Source: an uncultured Streptomyces sp. (GTDB lineage: Bacteria > Actinomycetota > Actinomycetes > Streptomycetales > Streptomycetaceae). Taken from it: 64,000 nt of DNA. The position numbers were made by a program, and so were the translations under genes. The stretch lies in assembly GCF_947488945.1 (NCBI RefSeq), contig NZ_CANLBS010000006.1, positions 124,001 to 188,000 on the forward strand. Direction: 5' to 3'. Below, piece by piece: positions 54,892-63,467 of the stretch (position 1 is the stretch's first letter; each line of letters starts with the position of its first letter). A model generated the notes under the pieces. The model saw nothing but the letters and a program-made list of their open reading frames with translations. It was not told the origin of the DNA and searched no databases.

Positions 54892-55647
54892 CTACACCGG
54901 CAGGCGGCGGAAGAGCGGGCGCGGGGCGTGGCGCAGCGCCGACATCAGCGGGCGCAGCGCGGCCGGCACCCACACCGTCTCCGAGCGCCGTCGCAGCCCC
55001 GTGACGATGGCGTCCGCCACCGCGTCGGGGGTGGTCGACAGCGGCTGCGACGGCTGCCCCGCGGTCTTACGGGTACGGACCTGGCCGGGCCGCACCACCA
55101 TCACCTGCACGCCGGTGCCCTGCAACGCGTCCCCGAGGCCCTGGGCGAACGCGTCCAGCCCCGCCTTGCTGGACCCGAAGATGAAGTCGTCACGCCGGGC
55201 CCGCTCGGCGGCCACGGACGAGAGCACCACCAGCGAGCCGTGCCCCTGCGCCTGGAGGGCGCCCGCGCACACCAGTCCGGCGGAGACCGCCCCCGTGTAG
55301 TTGGTCTGCGCGACCAGGGCGGCGGCCACCGGGTCCTCCTCGTCGCGCGCCTGGTCGCCGGAGATGCCGAACGCCATCAGCACCGCGTCCACGTCCCCGT
55401 CCGCGAACACCTTGCCGAGCACCGGCTCGTGCGAGGCGGGGTCCAGGGCGTCGAATCCGACGGTGCGCACCTCGGCCCCCAGCCCGCGCAGGTCGGCGGC
55501 GGCCGACTCCAGCTCCGGGCCGGGACGGCCGGCCAGCCAGACGGCGCGGGTCCGCAGGGCGATCAGCCGTCGGGCCGTCGCCCTCGCGATCTCCGAGGTG
55601 CCGCCGAGGACGAGCAGGGACTGCGGGGCACCGAAGGCGTCCTTCAT
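54892..55647 (-). CDS. DprE2-like decaprenylphosphoryl-keto-ribose reductase homologue, catalytic Tyr replaced
   Basis: 251-residue short-chain dehydrogenase. The Rossmann motif is GGTSEIARAT (15-24); the catalytic serine lies in VVLSSVAAE (S143/S144) and the lysine is K161, but the usual YxxxK reads F157-G-S-S-K161, so the proton-donating Tyr is Phe. It follows a DprE1-like gene on the same strand (75-base gap). In mycobacteria DprE1 and DprE2 epimerise decaprenylphosphoryl-ribose to arabinose; whether this pair makes an arabinosyl donor here is unknown. ATG 55647 follows AGGAGTG. Confidence 0.82.
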   Translation of the reverse strand: MKDAFGAPQSLLVLGGTSEIARATARRLIALRTRAVWLAGRPGPELESAAADLRGLGAEVRTVGFDALDPASHEPVLGKVFADGDVDAVLMAFGISGDQARDEEDPVAAALVAQTNYTGAVSAGLVCAGALQAQGHGSLVVLSSVAAERARRDDFIFGSSKAGLDAFAQGLGDALQGTGVQVMVVRPGQVRTRKTAGQPSQPLSTTPDAVADAIVTGLRRRSETVWVPAALRPLMSALRHAPRPLFRRLPV

Positions 55648-55722
55648 GGCGACACTCCTGGCTGGGCCGGCCCGGAAGGCCGGCGGGTGGGTGCGGGGAC
55701 CTGCGGGAGGCCGGGGACGGGG

Positions 55723-57096
55723 TCAGAGACCCAGGCGGCGGGAGAGGTCGGAGCAGAGCGCCCCGGTGGGGTCCTGGGTCGCGCGCAGCGCCCGGAACTC
55801 CGCCAGACGCGGGTACATCGCGGCGAGCGTCGCGGGGCGCACGCGGGCGTCGTCGCAGAGGGCGACCCGGCCGCCGGCCGCCGCCACCTCGTCGTCGAGC
55901 GCGTCCAGCAGCCCGGCCAGCCCCGGCGCCCGTGCGGGCAGCTCCACCGACAGCGACCAGCCCGGCAGCGGGAAGGAGAGCCAGCCCGCCCCGGCCGCCC
56001 CGAGCCGTTCCAGCACGCCGGCGGAGGCCGGGCAGTGCCGTGACGCGAGCCGGCGCACCACCTGGCGCAGGGTCTCCTCCTGCCCGTGGCCGAGGGCGAA
56101 CCGGTAGCGCACGGTCGCGCCCCGGCCGGGCACGGTGGCGCCCCCCGGCAGACCGTCGAGCGGGGCGAAGAAGGCGCTCAGCCGCTGGAGTCCGCCGCTG
56201 CGGGAGCGGGGCTCCGCGCGGTGGCGCACCTCGTTGAGCAGGCCGACCGCGGTGCGGGCGAGCAGCCGGCGGGGAGCGAACGCGGGCACGGCCGGGAGGA
56301 GGGGCAGCCCGGTCCCGGTGGCCGGCAGACCGGGCCCGGGGTCGAGCGGGGTGCGCCGGGCGCGCGCCGGGAGCGCGGTCGGTGGGGCGTGCTCCCCGCG
56401 CCGTACGAGCCCGCGGCCCAGCACCCGGCCGGTCGCGGTGAGATCGATCCAGGCCGCCGCGTACTGCGCCGGGGCGCACCGCTCCAGCAGGGCGAGCGCG
56501 CCGTCCAGTCCGCCGGCGCGGGCGGTGTCCACGGTCATCAGGGACGTCCCGACCCGGCGGCAGCGCACGGTGGCGGAGAGGACCACCCCGGTCAGCCCGA
56601 GGCCGCCGGCGGTCGCGTCGAAGAGCGGTTCGCCGGGGGAGAGGGTGCGTACCGTGCCGTCGGCGGTGAGCAGCTCGAGCGCGATCACGTGCCGGGAGAA
56701 GGAGCCCGCCGCCGGGTGGTCGCGGCCGTGCGCGTCGGTGGCGATCGCGCCGCCGACGGTGGCCCGCGGGGTGCCGGGCGTCACCGGCAGGTACCACCCC
56801 AGCGGCAGCATCGTCGCGGCCAGCCGGTCCAGGGGGACGCCCGCCTCGCAGACGACCGTGCCGGTGTCCCGGTCGACGGAGCGGATCCGGCGGAGCGCGG
56901 TCATGTCGAGCACCGAGCCGCCGGCGTTCTGGGCGGCGTCGCCGTGCGCGGAGCCGAGGCCCCGGGCCAGAGCGCCGCGGGGCCCCCGGCCGCGCACGAA
57001 CGCGGCGGCCTCCGCGCCGCTGCGGGGGCGGAACCGCAGTGCGGTGGTGGGGGAGGTGCGGCCCCTGCCGGTCAGGGACACGGTGTCGACGGACAT
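55723..57096 (-). CDS. DprE1-like FAD-dependent oxidase
   Basis: 457 residues of the vanillyl-alcohol-oxidase fold. The FAD region reads ARGLGSAHGDAAQNAGGSVL, then PGTPRATVGGAIATDAHG; the C-terminal substrate part has CPASAGVLERLG. In mycobacterial DprE1 the first motif reads GLGRSYGD, so His replaces Tyr here. It is expected to oxidise the 2'-hydroxyl of a polyprenylphosphoryl pentose, with the DprE2-like partner completing epimerisation. Start 57096 has no ribosome site. It is divergent from the BrkB gene. Confidence 0.85.
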   Translation of the reverse strand: MSVDTVSLTGRGRTSPTTALRFRPRSGAEAAAFVRGRGPRGALARGLGSAHGDAAQNAGGSVLDMTALRRIRSVDRDTGTVVCEAGVPLDRLAATMLPLGWYLPVTPGTPRATVGGAIATDAHGRDHPAAGSFSRHVIALELLTADGTVRTLSPGEPLFDATAGGLGLTGVVLSATVRCRRVGTSLMTVDTARAGGLDGALALLERCAPAQYAAAWIDLTATGRVLGRGLVRRGEHAPPTALPARARRTPLDPGPGLPATGTGLPLLPAVPAFAPRRLLARTAVGLLNEVRHRAEPRSRSGGLQRLSAFFAPLDGLPGGATVPGRGATVRYRFALGHGQEETLRQVVRRLASRHCPASAGVLERLGAAGAGWLSFPLPGWSLSVELPARAPGLAGLLDALDDEVAAAGGRVALCDDARVRPATLAAMYPRLAEFRALRATQDPTGALCSDLSRRLGL

Positions 57097-57266
57097 GAGG
57101 GTGACCGTATCGTCCGAGAAAACCCCTTTGCGGTATTTGTTACAGCGCTCACCGGAATGGGTGATTGAACGAGTGTCAGCACTTACTGGCGCACATCTTG
57201 CGCGGATGAACGGAAGTGTCGGAGCCGGCCGCCCGTTTTCCGCGCCGAGGAGGGTACGCGTACGTC

Positions 57267-58340
57267 ATGGACTGGCTGAAGAAACTCCCCGTCATCGGGC
57301 CCGCAGTCGCCCGGCTGATGGAGACCCACGTCTGGCGCTCGTACGAGACGCTGGACCGGGTGCACTGGACCCGGCTGGCCGCCGCGATCACCTTCACCAG
57401 CTTCCTCAGCCTGTTCCCGCTGATCGCGGTGGGCGCCGCCGTGGGAGCGGCGCTGCTCTCGCCGAAGCAGCTCGACACCATCGAGAAGAAGCTGTCCGAG
57501 CAGGTCCCGGGCATCTCCGACCAGCTCGGCATCTCCAACCTCGTGGAGCACGCCGGAACGGTCGGGCTGGTCGCCGGCGCGCTGCTGCTCTTCACCGGCA
57601 TCGGCTGGATCGGGTCGATGCGCGACTGCCTGCGGGCGGTGTGGGGGAAGGACGACGAGGACACCGGCAATCCGGTGGTCCGCAAGCTCAAGGACGCCGG
57701 GCTGCTGCTGGGCCTCGGCGGCGCCGCGCTGCTGACCCTCGTCGCCTCCACGGTCGGCTCCACCGCGGTCGGCTGGACCGCCGACCGGATCGGCATCCCC
57801 GAGGACGGCGCCGGCGGGGTGCTGCTCCAGGCCGCCGCCCTCGCGGTCGCCGTCGGCGCCGACTTCCTGCTGCTCCTGTACATGCTCACCCTGCTGCCGG
57901 GCGTGGAGCCGCCCCGGCGCCGGCTGGTGGTGGCCGCCCTGGTCGGGGCCGTCGGCTTCGAACTGCTGAAGCTGCTGCTCGGCAGCTACATGAAGGGCGT
58001 CGCGTCCAAGAGCATGTACGGCGCGTTCGGCGTGCCCATCGCCCTGCTGCTGTGGATCAACTTCACCGCCAAGCTGCTGCTGGTGTGCGCGGCCTGGACG
58101 GCGACCCGCAGCAAGGGGGAGGCCCCGCAGGACGGGACCTCCGGGGCCGCGGACGGAGACGGGGACGAGCGGGCCGGTGACGGGGCGGCCGGTGGCGGGA
58201 CGGCGGGTGAGGAGCGTGGCGCCGCCGCCCCGGCCGCGTCCCGGCCGGCCGGATCGACGCGGGCCGCGAAGGGCGGCGGCCGTCCGGTCAGCGGCGGGGC
58301 AGGCGGCGGACCAGGTCGGGAAGCGGCCAGCGCCGGTTGA
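57267..58340 (+). CDS. YihY/BrkB family membrane protein
   Basis: 357 residues. Six hydrophobic helices between about 35 and 290 with family features LAAAITFTSFLSLFPLIA and YGAFGVPIALLLWINF. The C-terminal ~70 residues are Gly/Ala/Asp-rich and disordered. ATG 57267 (MDWLKKLPVIG) is chosen, with GAGGAGGG 12 bases upstream. The family is often misnamed ribonuclease BN; its function is unclear. Its last 53 bases overlap the convergent dacA-like gene. Confidence 0.88.
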   Translation: MDWLKKLPVIGPAVARLMETHVWRSYETLDRVHWTRLAAAITFTSFLSLFPLIAVGAAVGAALLSPKQLDTIEKKLSEQVPGISDQLGISNLVEHAGTVGLVAGALLLFTGIGWIGSMRDCLRAVWGKDDEDTGNPVVRKLKDAGLLLGLGGAALLTLVASTVGSTAVGWTADRIGIPEDGAGGVLLQAAALAVAVGADFLLLLYMLTLLPGVEPPRRRLVVAALVGAVGFELLKLLLGSYMKGVASKSMYGAFGVPIALLLWINFTAKLLLVCAAWTATRSKGEAPQDGTSGAADGDGDERAGDGAAGGGTAGEERGAAAPAASRPAGSTRAAKGGGRPVSGGAGGGPGREAASAG

Positions 58341-59550
58341 CCACGAACACCCCGCCGGCCAGCAGCACCAGGAACCCGCCGGCCACCGCCAGTGCGATGC
58401 CGACGCCGCCGGACCGCTGCTCGGCGGCGACCTCGGCGGACGCCGCCGCCCGGGCCTGCGCCCCGGAGCCGGAGCCCGGCCCGGTCGCCGGTTCGGCTCC
58501 CTTGCCGGGGACGGGCTCCGCCGCGTCCGATGACCTCGGCGCCACCAGCTCGCCCACCGGGGCCACCTTGCCGTCGGCGGCGAAGCCCCAGTCCAGCAGC
58601 GAGGCGGCCTCCTTGTAGACGGCGTGGCTCTCGTCCGACTCCGGGTTCATCACGGTCACCAGCAGGACCCGGCCGCCGCGCTCGGCGACCCCGGTGAAGG
58701 TGTTGCCCGCCTGCGAGGTGTAGCCGTTCTTGACCCCCGCGATGCCGTCGTACGGGGCGATGCCCGCGTCGCCGGTGAGCAGCCGGTTGGTGTTCTGGAT
58801 CTGGAAGGTCTCGCGCTTCCCGTCCTCCTCGCCGCCCGGGAAGTCGGCGGTGGCGGTCGCGGCGTACTCGCGGAAGTCCTTCTTCTGCAGCCCGTTCCGG
58901 GCGAACAGGGTGAGGTCGTACGCGCTGGAGACCTGTCTGTCCGCGTCGTAGCCGTCCGGTGAGACCACCGTGGTGTCCAGCGCCTGGAGCTCCACCGCGT
59001 GCTTCTGCATCGCCGTGACGGTCGCCGGGATGCCGCCGAAGAGGTCGGCCAGCACGTGCACCGCGTCGTTGCCGGAGCGCAGGAAGACCCCCAGCCACAG
59101 GTCGTGCACGGTGTAGGTGTGGTCCTCCTTGACGCCCACCAGGCTGCTGCCCGCGCCGACGTCGGCGAGCTGCGCGTCCGTCACCGTGACCGACTGGTTC
59201 TTGGGCAGCGACGGCAGCACCGTGTCCGCGAAGAGCATCTTCAGGGTGGAGGCCGGAGGCAGCCGCCAGTGGGCGTTGTGCGCCGCGAGCACGTCCCCGC
59301 TCTCGGCGTCCGCCACGATCCACGAGCGCCCGGTGAGCTCCTTGGGCAGCACGGGCGCACCGGGCCCGAGGCTGACCTGGGTGCCGGCTTCGCCGAGCCG
59401 TTCCCCACCGACCGTCGACATGTCAGCGGTGGGCGGCGGCTGTTTGGCGTCGGCCTTGTCCTTGTCGTCCGCCGATGCGGGACCGACGACGAAACCGGAC
59501 AGCAAAGCGGCGGAGATGACCGTCAGAGCGATCTTTTTCAGTGCGGGCAC
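58288..59550 (-). CDS. D-alanyl-D-alanine carboxypeptidase (DacA type)
   Basis: 420 residues: signal peptide (1-28, ending ASADD), penicillin-binding catalytic domain with S101-T-L-K104, S159-G-N161 and K274-N-G276 (a KTG variant), a Gly/Ala-rich linker and a C-terminal membrane anchor (about 385-405). It removes the terminal D-Ala from peptidoglycan stem peptides, acting outside and tethered to the membrane. GTG 59550 is the only plausible start before the signal peptide. Its 3' end overlaps the brkB-like gene tail to tail by 53 bases. Confidence 0.93.
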   Translation of the reverse strand: MPALKKIALTVISAALLSGFVVGPASADDKDKADAKQPPPTADMSTVGGERLGEAGTQVSLGPGAPVLPKELTGRSWIVADAESGDVLAAHNAHWRLPPASTLKMLFADTVLPSLPKNQSVTVTDAQLADVGAGSSLVGVKEDHTYTVHDLWLGVFLRSGNDAVHVLADLFGGIPATVTAMQKHAVELQALDTTVVSPDGYDADRQVSSAYDLTLFARNGLQKKDFREYAATATADFPGGEEDGKRETFQIQNTNRLLTGDAGIAPYDGIAGVKNGYTSQAGNTFTGVAERGGRVLLVTVMNPESDESHAVYKEAASLLDWGFAADGKVAPVGELVAPRSSDAAEPVPGKGAEPATGPGSGSGAQARAAASAEVAAEQRSGGVGIALAVAGGFLVLLAGGVFVVNRRWPLPDLVRRLPRR

Positions 59551-59659
59551 GGTCGGAAACGTACAGGGACTCCGTCGCGTCGGGCACCCGGGGCGGCCGG
59601 ACCGCCGGGGGCCCCGCCGGGCGGGTCCGTCCGGCGCCGCCGCCGAACGGCTGAATCCG

Positions 59660-59765
59660 GACCCCCCGCCCACCGCCGGACGGGTGTACTCGGCACCGGG
59701 TTCCGCCGCCGGACGGGTGGACCCGCCTCCCGAGCCCGCCCGCACCGCCGGACGGCTTCCCGCGG
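59660..59765. repeat. CCGCCGGACGG direct repeats upstream of the SCO4848-family gene
   Basis: Three copies of CCGCCGGACGG lie in about 95 bp in the 280-bp divergent gap, two followed by GTG. No gene is supported here. A GATACT at 59819-59824 lies 6 bases before the next ATG and may be its -10. Confidence 0.6.
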
Positions 59766-59830
59766 GCCCGCGGGACCCGCCCCGGCCACCCCACCCGATC
59801 CGTCCGGTGGCGGGCGGCGATACTGGACCC

Positions 59831-60076
59831 ATGAAGCTCAGCCGCCCCGTGTCCTGGTTCCTGCTCGCCTTCGGGGTGTGGAGCTGGTTCATCTGGATCA
59901 CTTTCGCCAAGAATCTCTGGAACGACGGCAGCGGACTCGCGTTCGACGACGCGGGCGACCCGACCGCGTACTTCTGGGTCCACCTGATGCTCACCGTCGT
60001 GTCCTTCCTGTTGGGGACGGCCGTCGGCGTGATCGGGTTCCGTGGAGTCAGGGCACTGCGCGCGGCACGTTCATAA
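59831..60076 (+). CDS. SCO4848 family membrane protein
   Basis: 81 residues with two membrane helices (about 6-25 and 48-70) and the aromatic loop WFIWITFAKNLWND. It matches the small actinobacterial family named after SCO4848; function unknown. The GATACT placed 6-7 bases before the ATG and the lack of a ribosome site suggest a leaderless transcript. The phosphoesterase gene follows after 53 bases. Confidence 0.88.
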   Translation: MKLSRPVSWFLLAFGVWSWFIWITFAKNLWNDGSGLAFDDAGDPTAYFWVHLMLTVVSFLLGTAVGVIGFRGVRALRAARS

Positions 60077-60129
60077 CCGGCCACCGGGCCGGGGACACAC
60101 AGACGCATGACACATGGGGTGGGGACGCG

Positions 60130-61443
60130 GTGACGGCAGTGGTGTTCGTGGTGGCGCTGGTCGCGGTGGTGGCGCTGCTGGGCGGTGTGCACCGCTATCT
60201 GTGGCGGCGGTTCGTCGGTGACACCACCGCGCCCGGCAGCGCGCTGCGCCGGGCCGGGACGGTGGCGGCGTACGTGCTGCCGCTGCTCAGCGTCGGCGCG
60301 CTGGTGTCCGGACGCTCCGGGGCGCCCTTCGTGGTCCAGCAGGCGCTGGCGTGGCCCGGCTATCTCTGGCTGGCCTGCCTGCTCTACCTGACACTGGCGC
60401 TGCTCGTCGGCGAGGCGGTCCGCCCGGCGCTGCGCCGGTTCCTGGCGGCCCGGTCGGACCGTGCCGCGGCGCCGGACACGGGGGAGCGGGACGCCCCGGC
60501 CGGCGAACCGGCCGCCCCCGGCGCCCGCGGCGGGGTCGCCACCCTGACCGCCCCCGCCGACGCCCCGGCCCCCGCCGCGCCCGCCGGCGGGACCGCAGAC
60601 CCCGACGCCCCCGCCGACCCGGGGCGGCGGCTGTTCGTCGCCCGCGCGGTCGGCGGCGCGGCAGCGGTGGCCGGGCTCTCCACCGTCGGCCTCGGCACCT
60701 GGGGCGTGCTGCGCGGCCCCACCACCAAGCGGATCACGGTGCCGCTCGCCAAGCTGCCGCGCTCCGCGCACGGATTCCGGATCGCCGTCGTCAGCGACAT
60801 CCACCTCGGTCCGGTCCTGGGCCGCGCCCACACCCGGCGGATCGTCGACGCGGTCAACGCGACCAACCCCGACCTGATCGCCGTGGTCGGCGACCTGGTG
60901 GACGGCTCGGTGGCCGACCTCGGCCCCGCGGCCGAGCCGCTGGCCGGACTGCGGGCCCGGCACGGCAGCTTCTTCGTGACCGGAAACCACGAGTACTTCT
61001 CCGGCGCCGCCCAGTGGGTCGACCGGGTCCGTGAACTGGGGCTCCACCCGCTGGAGAACGACCGGGTGGAGATCGACGGCTTCGACCTGGCCGGGGTCAA
61101 CGACGTCGCCGGCGAGAGCGAGGGCCAGGGGCCCGACTTCGGCCGGGCACTCGGCGACCGCGACCGGTCCCGCGCCGCGGTGCTCCTCGCGCACCAGCCC
61201 GTCGTCATCCACGACGCCGTCGAGCACGGCGTCGACCTCCAGCTCTCCGGCCACACCCACGGCGGGCAGTTGTGGCCGGGCAGCCTCGTCGCCGAGCTGG
61301 CGAACCCGACCGTCGCCGGGCTCGAACGCTACGGCGACACGCAGTTGTACGTCTCGCGCGGGGCGGGCGCCTGGGGCCCGCCGGTGCGGGTCGGCGCCCC
61401 CTCGGACATCACCGTCGTCCAACTGGCCTCCCGCCGCGCCTGA
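60130..61443 (+). CDS. membrane-anchored metallophosphoesterase
   Basis: 437 residues. Three or four hydrophobic helices in the first ~100 residues, a Pro/Ala linker (120-165), another hydrophobic segment (about 172-195), then a calcineurin-like domain with all metal motifs: VSDIHLG, GDLVDG, TGNHEYF and SGHTHGG. The layout matches YaeI-type phosphoesterases acting outside the membrane on phosphorylated lipids or sugars. GTG 60130 follows GGGTGGGGA. Probably co-transcribed with the SCO4848-family gene. Confidence 0.9.
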   Translation: MTAVVFVVALVAVVALLGGVHRYLWRRFVGDTTAPGSALRRAGTVAAYVLPLLSVGALVSGRSGAPFVVQQALAWPGYLWLACLLYLTLALLVGEAVRPALRRFLAARSDRAAAPDTGERDAPAGEPAAPGARGGVATLTAPADAPAPAAPAGGTADPDAPADPGRRLFVARAVGGAAAVAGLSTVGLGTWGVLRGPTTKRITVPLAKLPRSAHGFRIAVVSDIHLGPVLGRAHTRRIVDAVNATNPDLIAVVGDLVDGSVADLGPAAEPLAGLRARHGSFFVTGNHEYFSGAAQWVDRVRELGLHPLENDRVEIDGFDLAGVNDVAGESEGQGPDFGRALGDRDRSRAAVLLAHQPVVIHDAVEHGVDLQLSGHTHGGQLWPGSLVAELANPTVAGLERYGDTQLYVSRGAGAWGPPVRVGAPSDITVVQLASRRA

Positions 61444-61482
61444 CCCACCGTCCGGCGACAAGCGGAATCTTCACGGTGAGCA

Positions 61483-61507
61483 GGGGAGCGCTCCCACGAG
61501 CGCTCCC
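61483..61507. promoter_or_regulatory. CebR-like palindrome within a terminator hairpin
   Basis: GGGGAGCGCTCCCA (61483-61496) differs by one base from the CebR operator TGGGAGCGCTCCCA. It is joined to a second AGCGCTCCC (61499-61507), so GGGAGCGCT/AGCGCTCCC also makes a 9-bp hairpin after the phosphoesterase stop. It may be an operator, a terminator or both. The rest of 61444-61816 is a moderately AT-rich promoter region (TAGGTA near 61740) for the solute-binding gene, with no gene of its own. Confidence 0.45.
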
Positions 61508-61816
61508 GAGTGCTCCTCTCGCGCGCCCCGTCGCGCCGCCCCGAGACCTCGTCAACTCGCGCCCCTCGGGCAGGCGCTGAGCACCGGGTAGTCGTTCGCC
61601 ACTCGATTCGGTGACTCTGCGTGAGTGCCGGGGTGCCCAGTGCCATCCCACATGTCGCCTTCCGTCCCTTGGGTTTCGGCTGGCCAACAAAAGTCTGTGA
61701 GCGTCCCTTTCGCTCTTCCAGATGCGAAAATCGTGTGATTAGGTAAGCGCGAACATGCGGCGATTGTGTGTCTACGCGCGTACGCCGTGGTGGGGCTGTT
61801 AAGGGAGAGCACGGCA

Positions 61817-63370
61817 ATGCGTTCGATCCGGGTGCGGATTCTTGCGATATTTGCGGTTTTGGTCATCGCGGGGGTCGGGGCCTGGCAACTATTGCCTTCC
61901 GGCGACGCGGACGAGAAGCCGGTTACTGTCGGTACATCCGACGAAGTCACTTCGCTGGACCCGGCGGGCGCCTACGACGCCGGTTCGTGGGCCCTCTACA
62001 GCAACATCTACCAGTCGCTGATGACGTTCAAGTCCGGTGCGGTGGTGCCGGAACCGGACGCCGCGGAGAGCTGCCGGTTCATCGGCCAGAAGCTCCAGAC
62101 CTACCAGTGCGAGCTGCGGGACGACCTGACCTTCTCCAACGGTCACAAGATCACGGCGAAGGCGGTCAAGTACTCCTTCGACCGCATGATCAAGATCGCC
62201 TCCGACGTGGGTCCGGCGTCCCTCTTCCCGACCCTGGAGAACGTGGTCACCGAGGGGCGGCTCATCACCTTCAACCTCAACGCGCGCGACGCGACCTTCC
62301 CGCACAAGCTCGCCACCGGGGCCGGTTCGATCGTCGACCCCGAGGAGTACCCGGCGGACAAGCTGCGTACCGGCGACCGGGCGGACGGCTCCGGCCCGTA
62401 CACCCTCAAGTCGTACAAGGCGGGTGAGGAGGCCGAACTGGTCCCCAACCCCGGGTACCAGGGCGCGATCAGGAAGTCCGGCGGACCCGTGACCATCCGG
62501 TACTACGCCGACTCCGAGAAGCTCAAGTCCGGGTGGGACACCGGACAGGTCGACGTGACGCACCGCCAGCTCCCGCCGGAGACGCTCAACAAGCTCAACC
62601 CCGGTGACCCCGACATCCGGGTCACCGAGATGGACAGCGCCGAGATCCGCAACATGGCCTTCAACGTCCGTGCGGACTCCGCCTTCGCGGACAAGCGGGT
62701 CCGCCAGGCCGCCGCCTGGATCATCGACCGGGGCCCGCTGGTGGGCGACGTGTACAAGAGCACCGTCGAACCCCTCTACTCGCTGATCCCGCAGGGCACC
62801 ATCGGGCACGGGACGCCCTTCTTCGACGCCTACCCCAGCCCCGACCCGGCGAAGGCGAAGGACCTGATGGCGGACGCGGGCATCGAGACCCCGCTGAAGG
62901 TCACCTATGGATTCAGCCCCGGCGGTGCGACGGTCGCGGAGGCCGCCGAGATCCGTCGCCAGCTGGAGGCTTCGGGACTCTTCAAGGTCACCGTCAAGCC
63001 CATGGAGTGGCAGGACTTCCAGAAGGCCTACGCGGCCGGCCAGTTCGACTTCTACACCGTCGGCTGGCTCCCGGACTACCCGGACCCCGACACCTTCAGC
63101 CAGCCGCTCGTCGGCCGTACCAACACGCTGCACAACGGCTACGCCTCCGCCGAGATGGACGCGCTGATCACCAAGACCCTGGAGTTCAGCGACCGTTCGC
63201 GGACCTCGGCCACGTTCAAGGATCTCCAGGACCTGGTCGGCGAGGACGTTCCGCTGCTGCCGCTGTGGCAGAAGAAGGACTACGTGATCGCCAAGACCGA
63301 CGTCGCCGGTTCGCAGTACCTCTCCGACGGCACCGGCATCTGGCGCCTCTGGGAGCTGGGCTGGATCTGA
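61817..63370 (+). CDS. ABC transporter substrate-binding protein, peptide type
   Basis: 517 residues of the SBP_bac_5 (oligopeptide/nickel) family: VTSLDPAGAYDAGSWALYSN near the start, GSGPYTLKSYKAGEEAELVPN as the family signature (quoted in two parts here: DGSGPYTLKSY and NPGYQGAI), and DFYTVGWLPDYPDPDTF. The N-terminus has a membrane helix (about 5-25) but no lipobox Cys, so the protein is anchored or secreted, unlike most Gram-positive binding proteins. No permease or ATPase gene is next to it. ATG 61817 follows AAGGGAGAG. Confidence 0.9.
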   Translation: MRSIRVRILAIFAVLVIAGVGAWQLLPSGDADEKPVTVGTSDEVTSLDPAGAYDAGSWALYSNIYQSLMTFKSGAVVPEPDAAESCRFIGQKLQTYQCELRDDLTFSNGHKITAKAVKYSFDRMIKIASDVGPASLFPTLENVVTEGRLITFNLNARDATFPHKLATGAGSIVDPEEYPADKLRTGDRADGSGPYTLKSYKAGEEAELVPNPGYQGAIRKSGGPVTIRYYADSEKLKSGWDTGQVDVTHRQLPPETLNKLNPGDPDIRVTEMDSAEIRNMAFNVRADSAFADKRVRQAAAWIIDRGPLVGDVYKSTVEPLYSLIPQGTIGHGTPFFDAYPSPDPAKAKDLMADAGIETPLKVTYGFSPGGATVAEAAEIRRQLEASGLFKVTVKPMEWQDFQKAYAAGQFDFYTVGWLPDYPDPDTFSQPLVGRTNTLHNGYASAEMDALITKTLEFSDRSRTSATFKDLQDLVGEDVPLLPLWQKKDYVIAKTDVAGSQYLSDGTGIWRLWELGWI

Positions 63371-63378
63371 TCCGCTTT

Positions 63379-63467
63379 GATCTGGTCCGGTGCCGTCGGA
63401 CCGGATCCTGCGGCGCAGGAGAACGGCCCACGGCCCGCGGGCGGAGTCAGCTCCGCTTGCGGGCCGT
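63379..63467. terminator. hairpins between solute-binding and TetR genes
   Basis: GATCTGGTCCG/CGGACCGGATC (63379-63389 with 63397-63407, one wobble) and a 17-bp stem with two wobbles (63430-63446 with 63451-63467, loop TCAG). The second runs into the last codons of the convergent TetR gene and could serve both transcripts. Confidence 0.75.
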
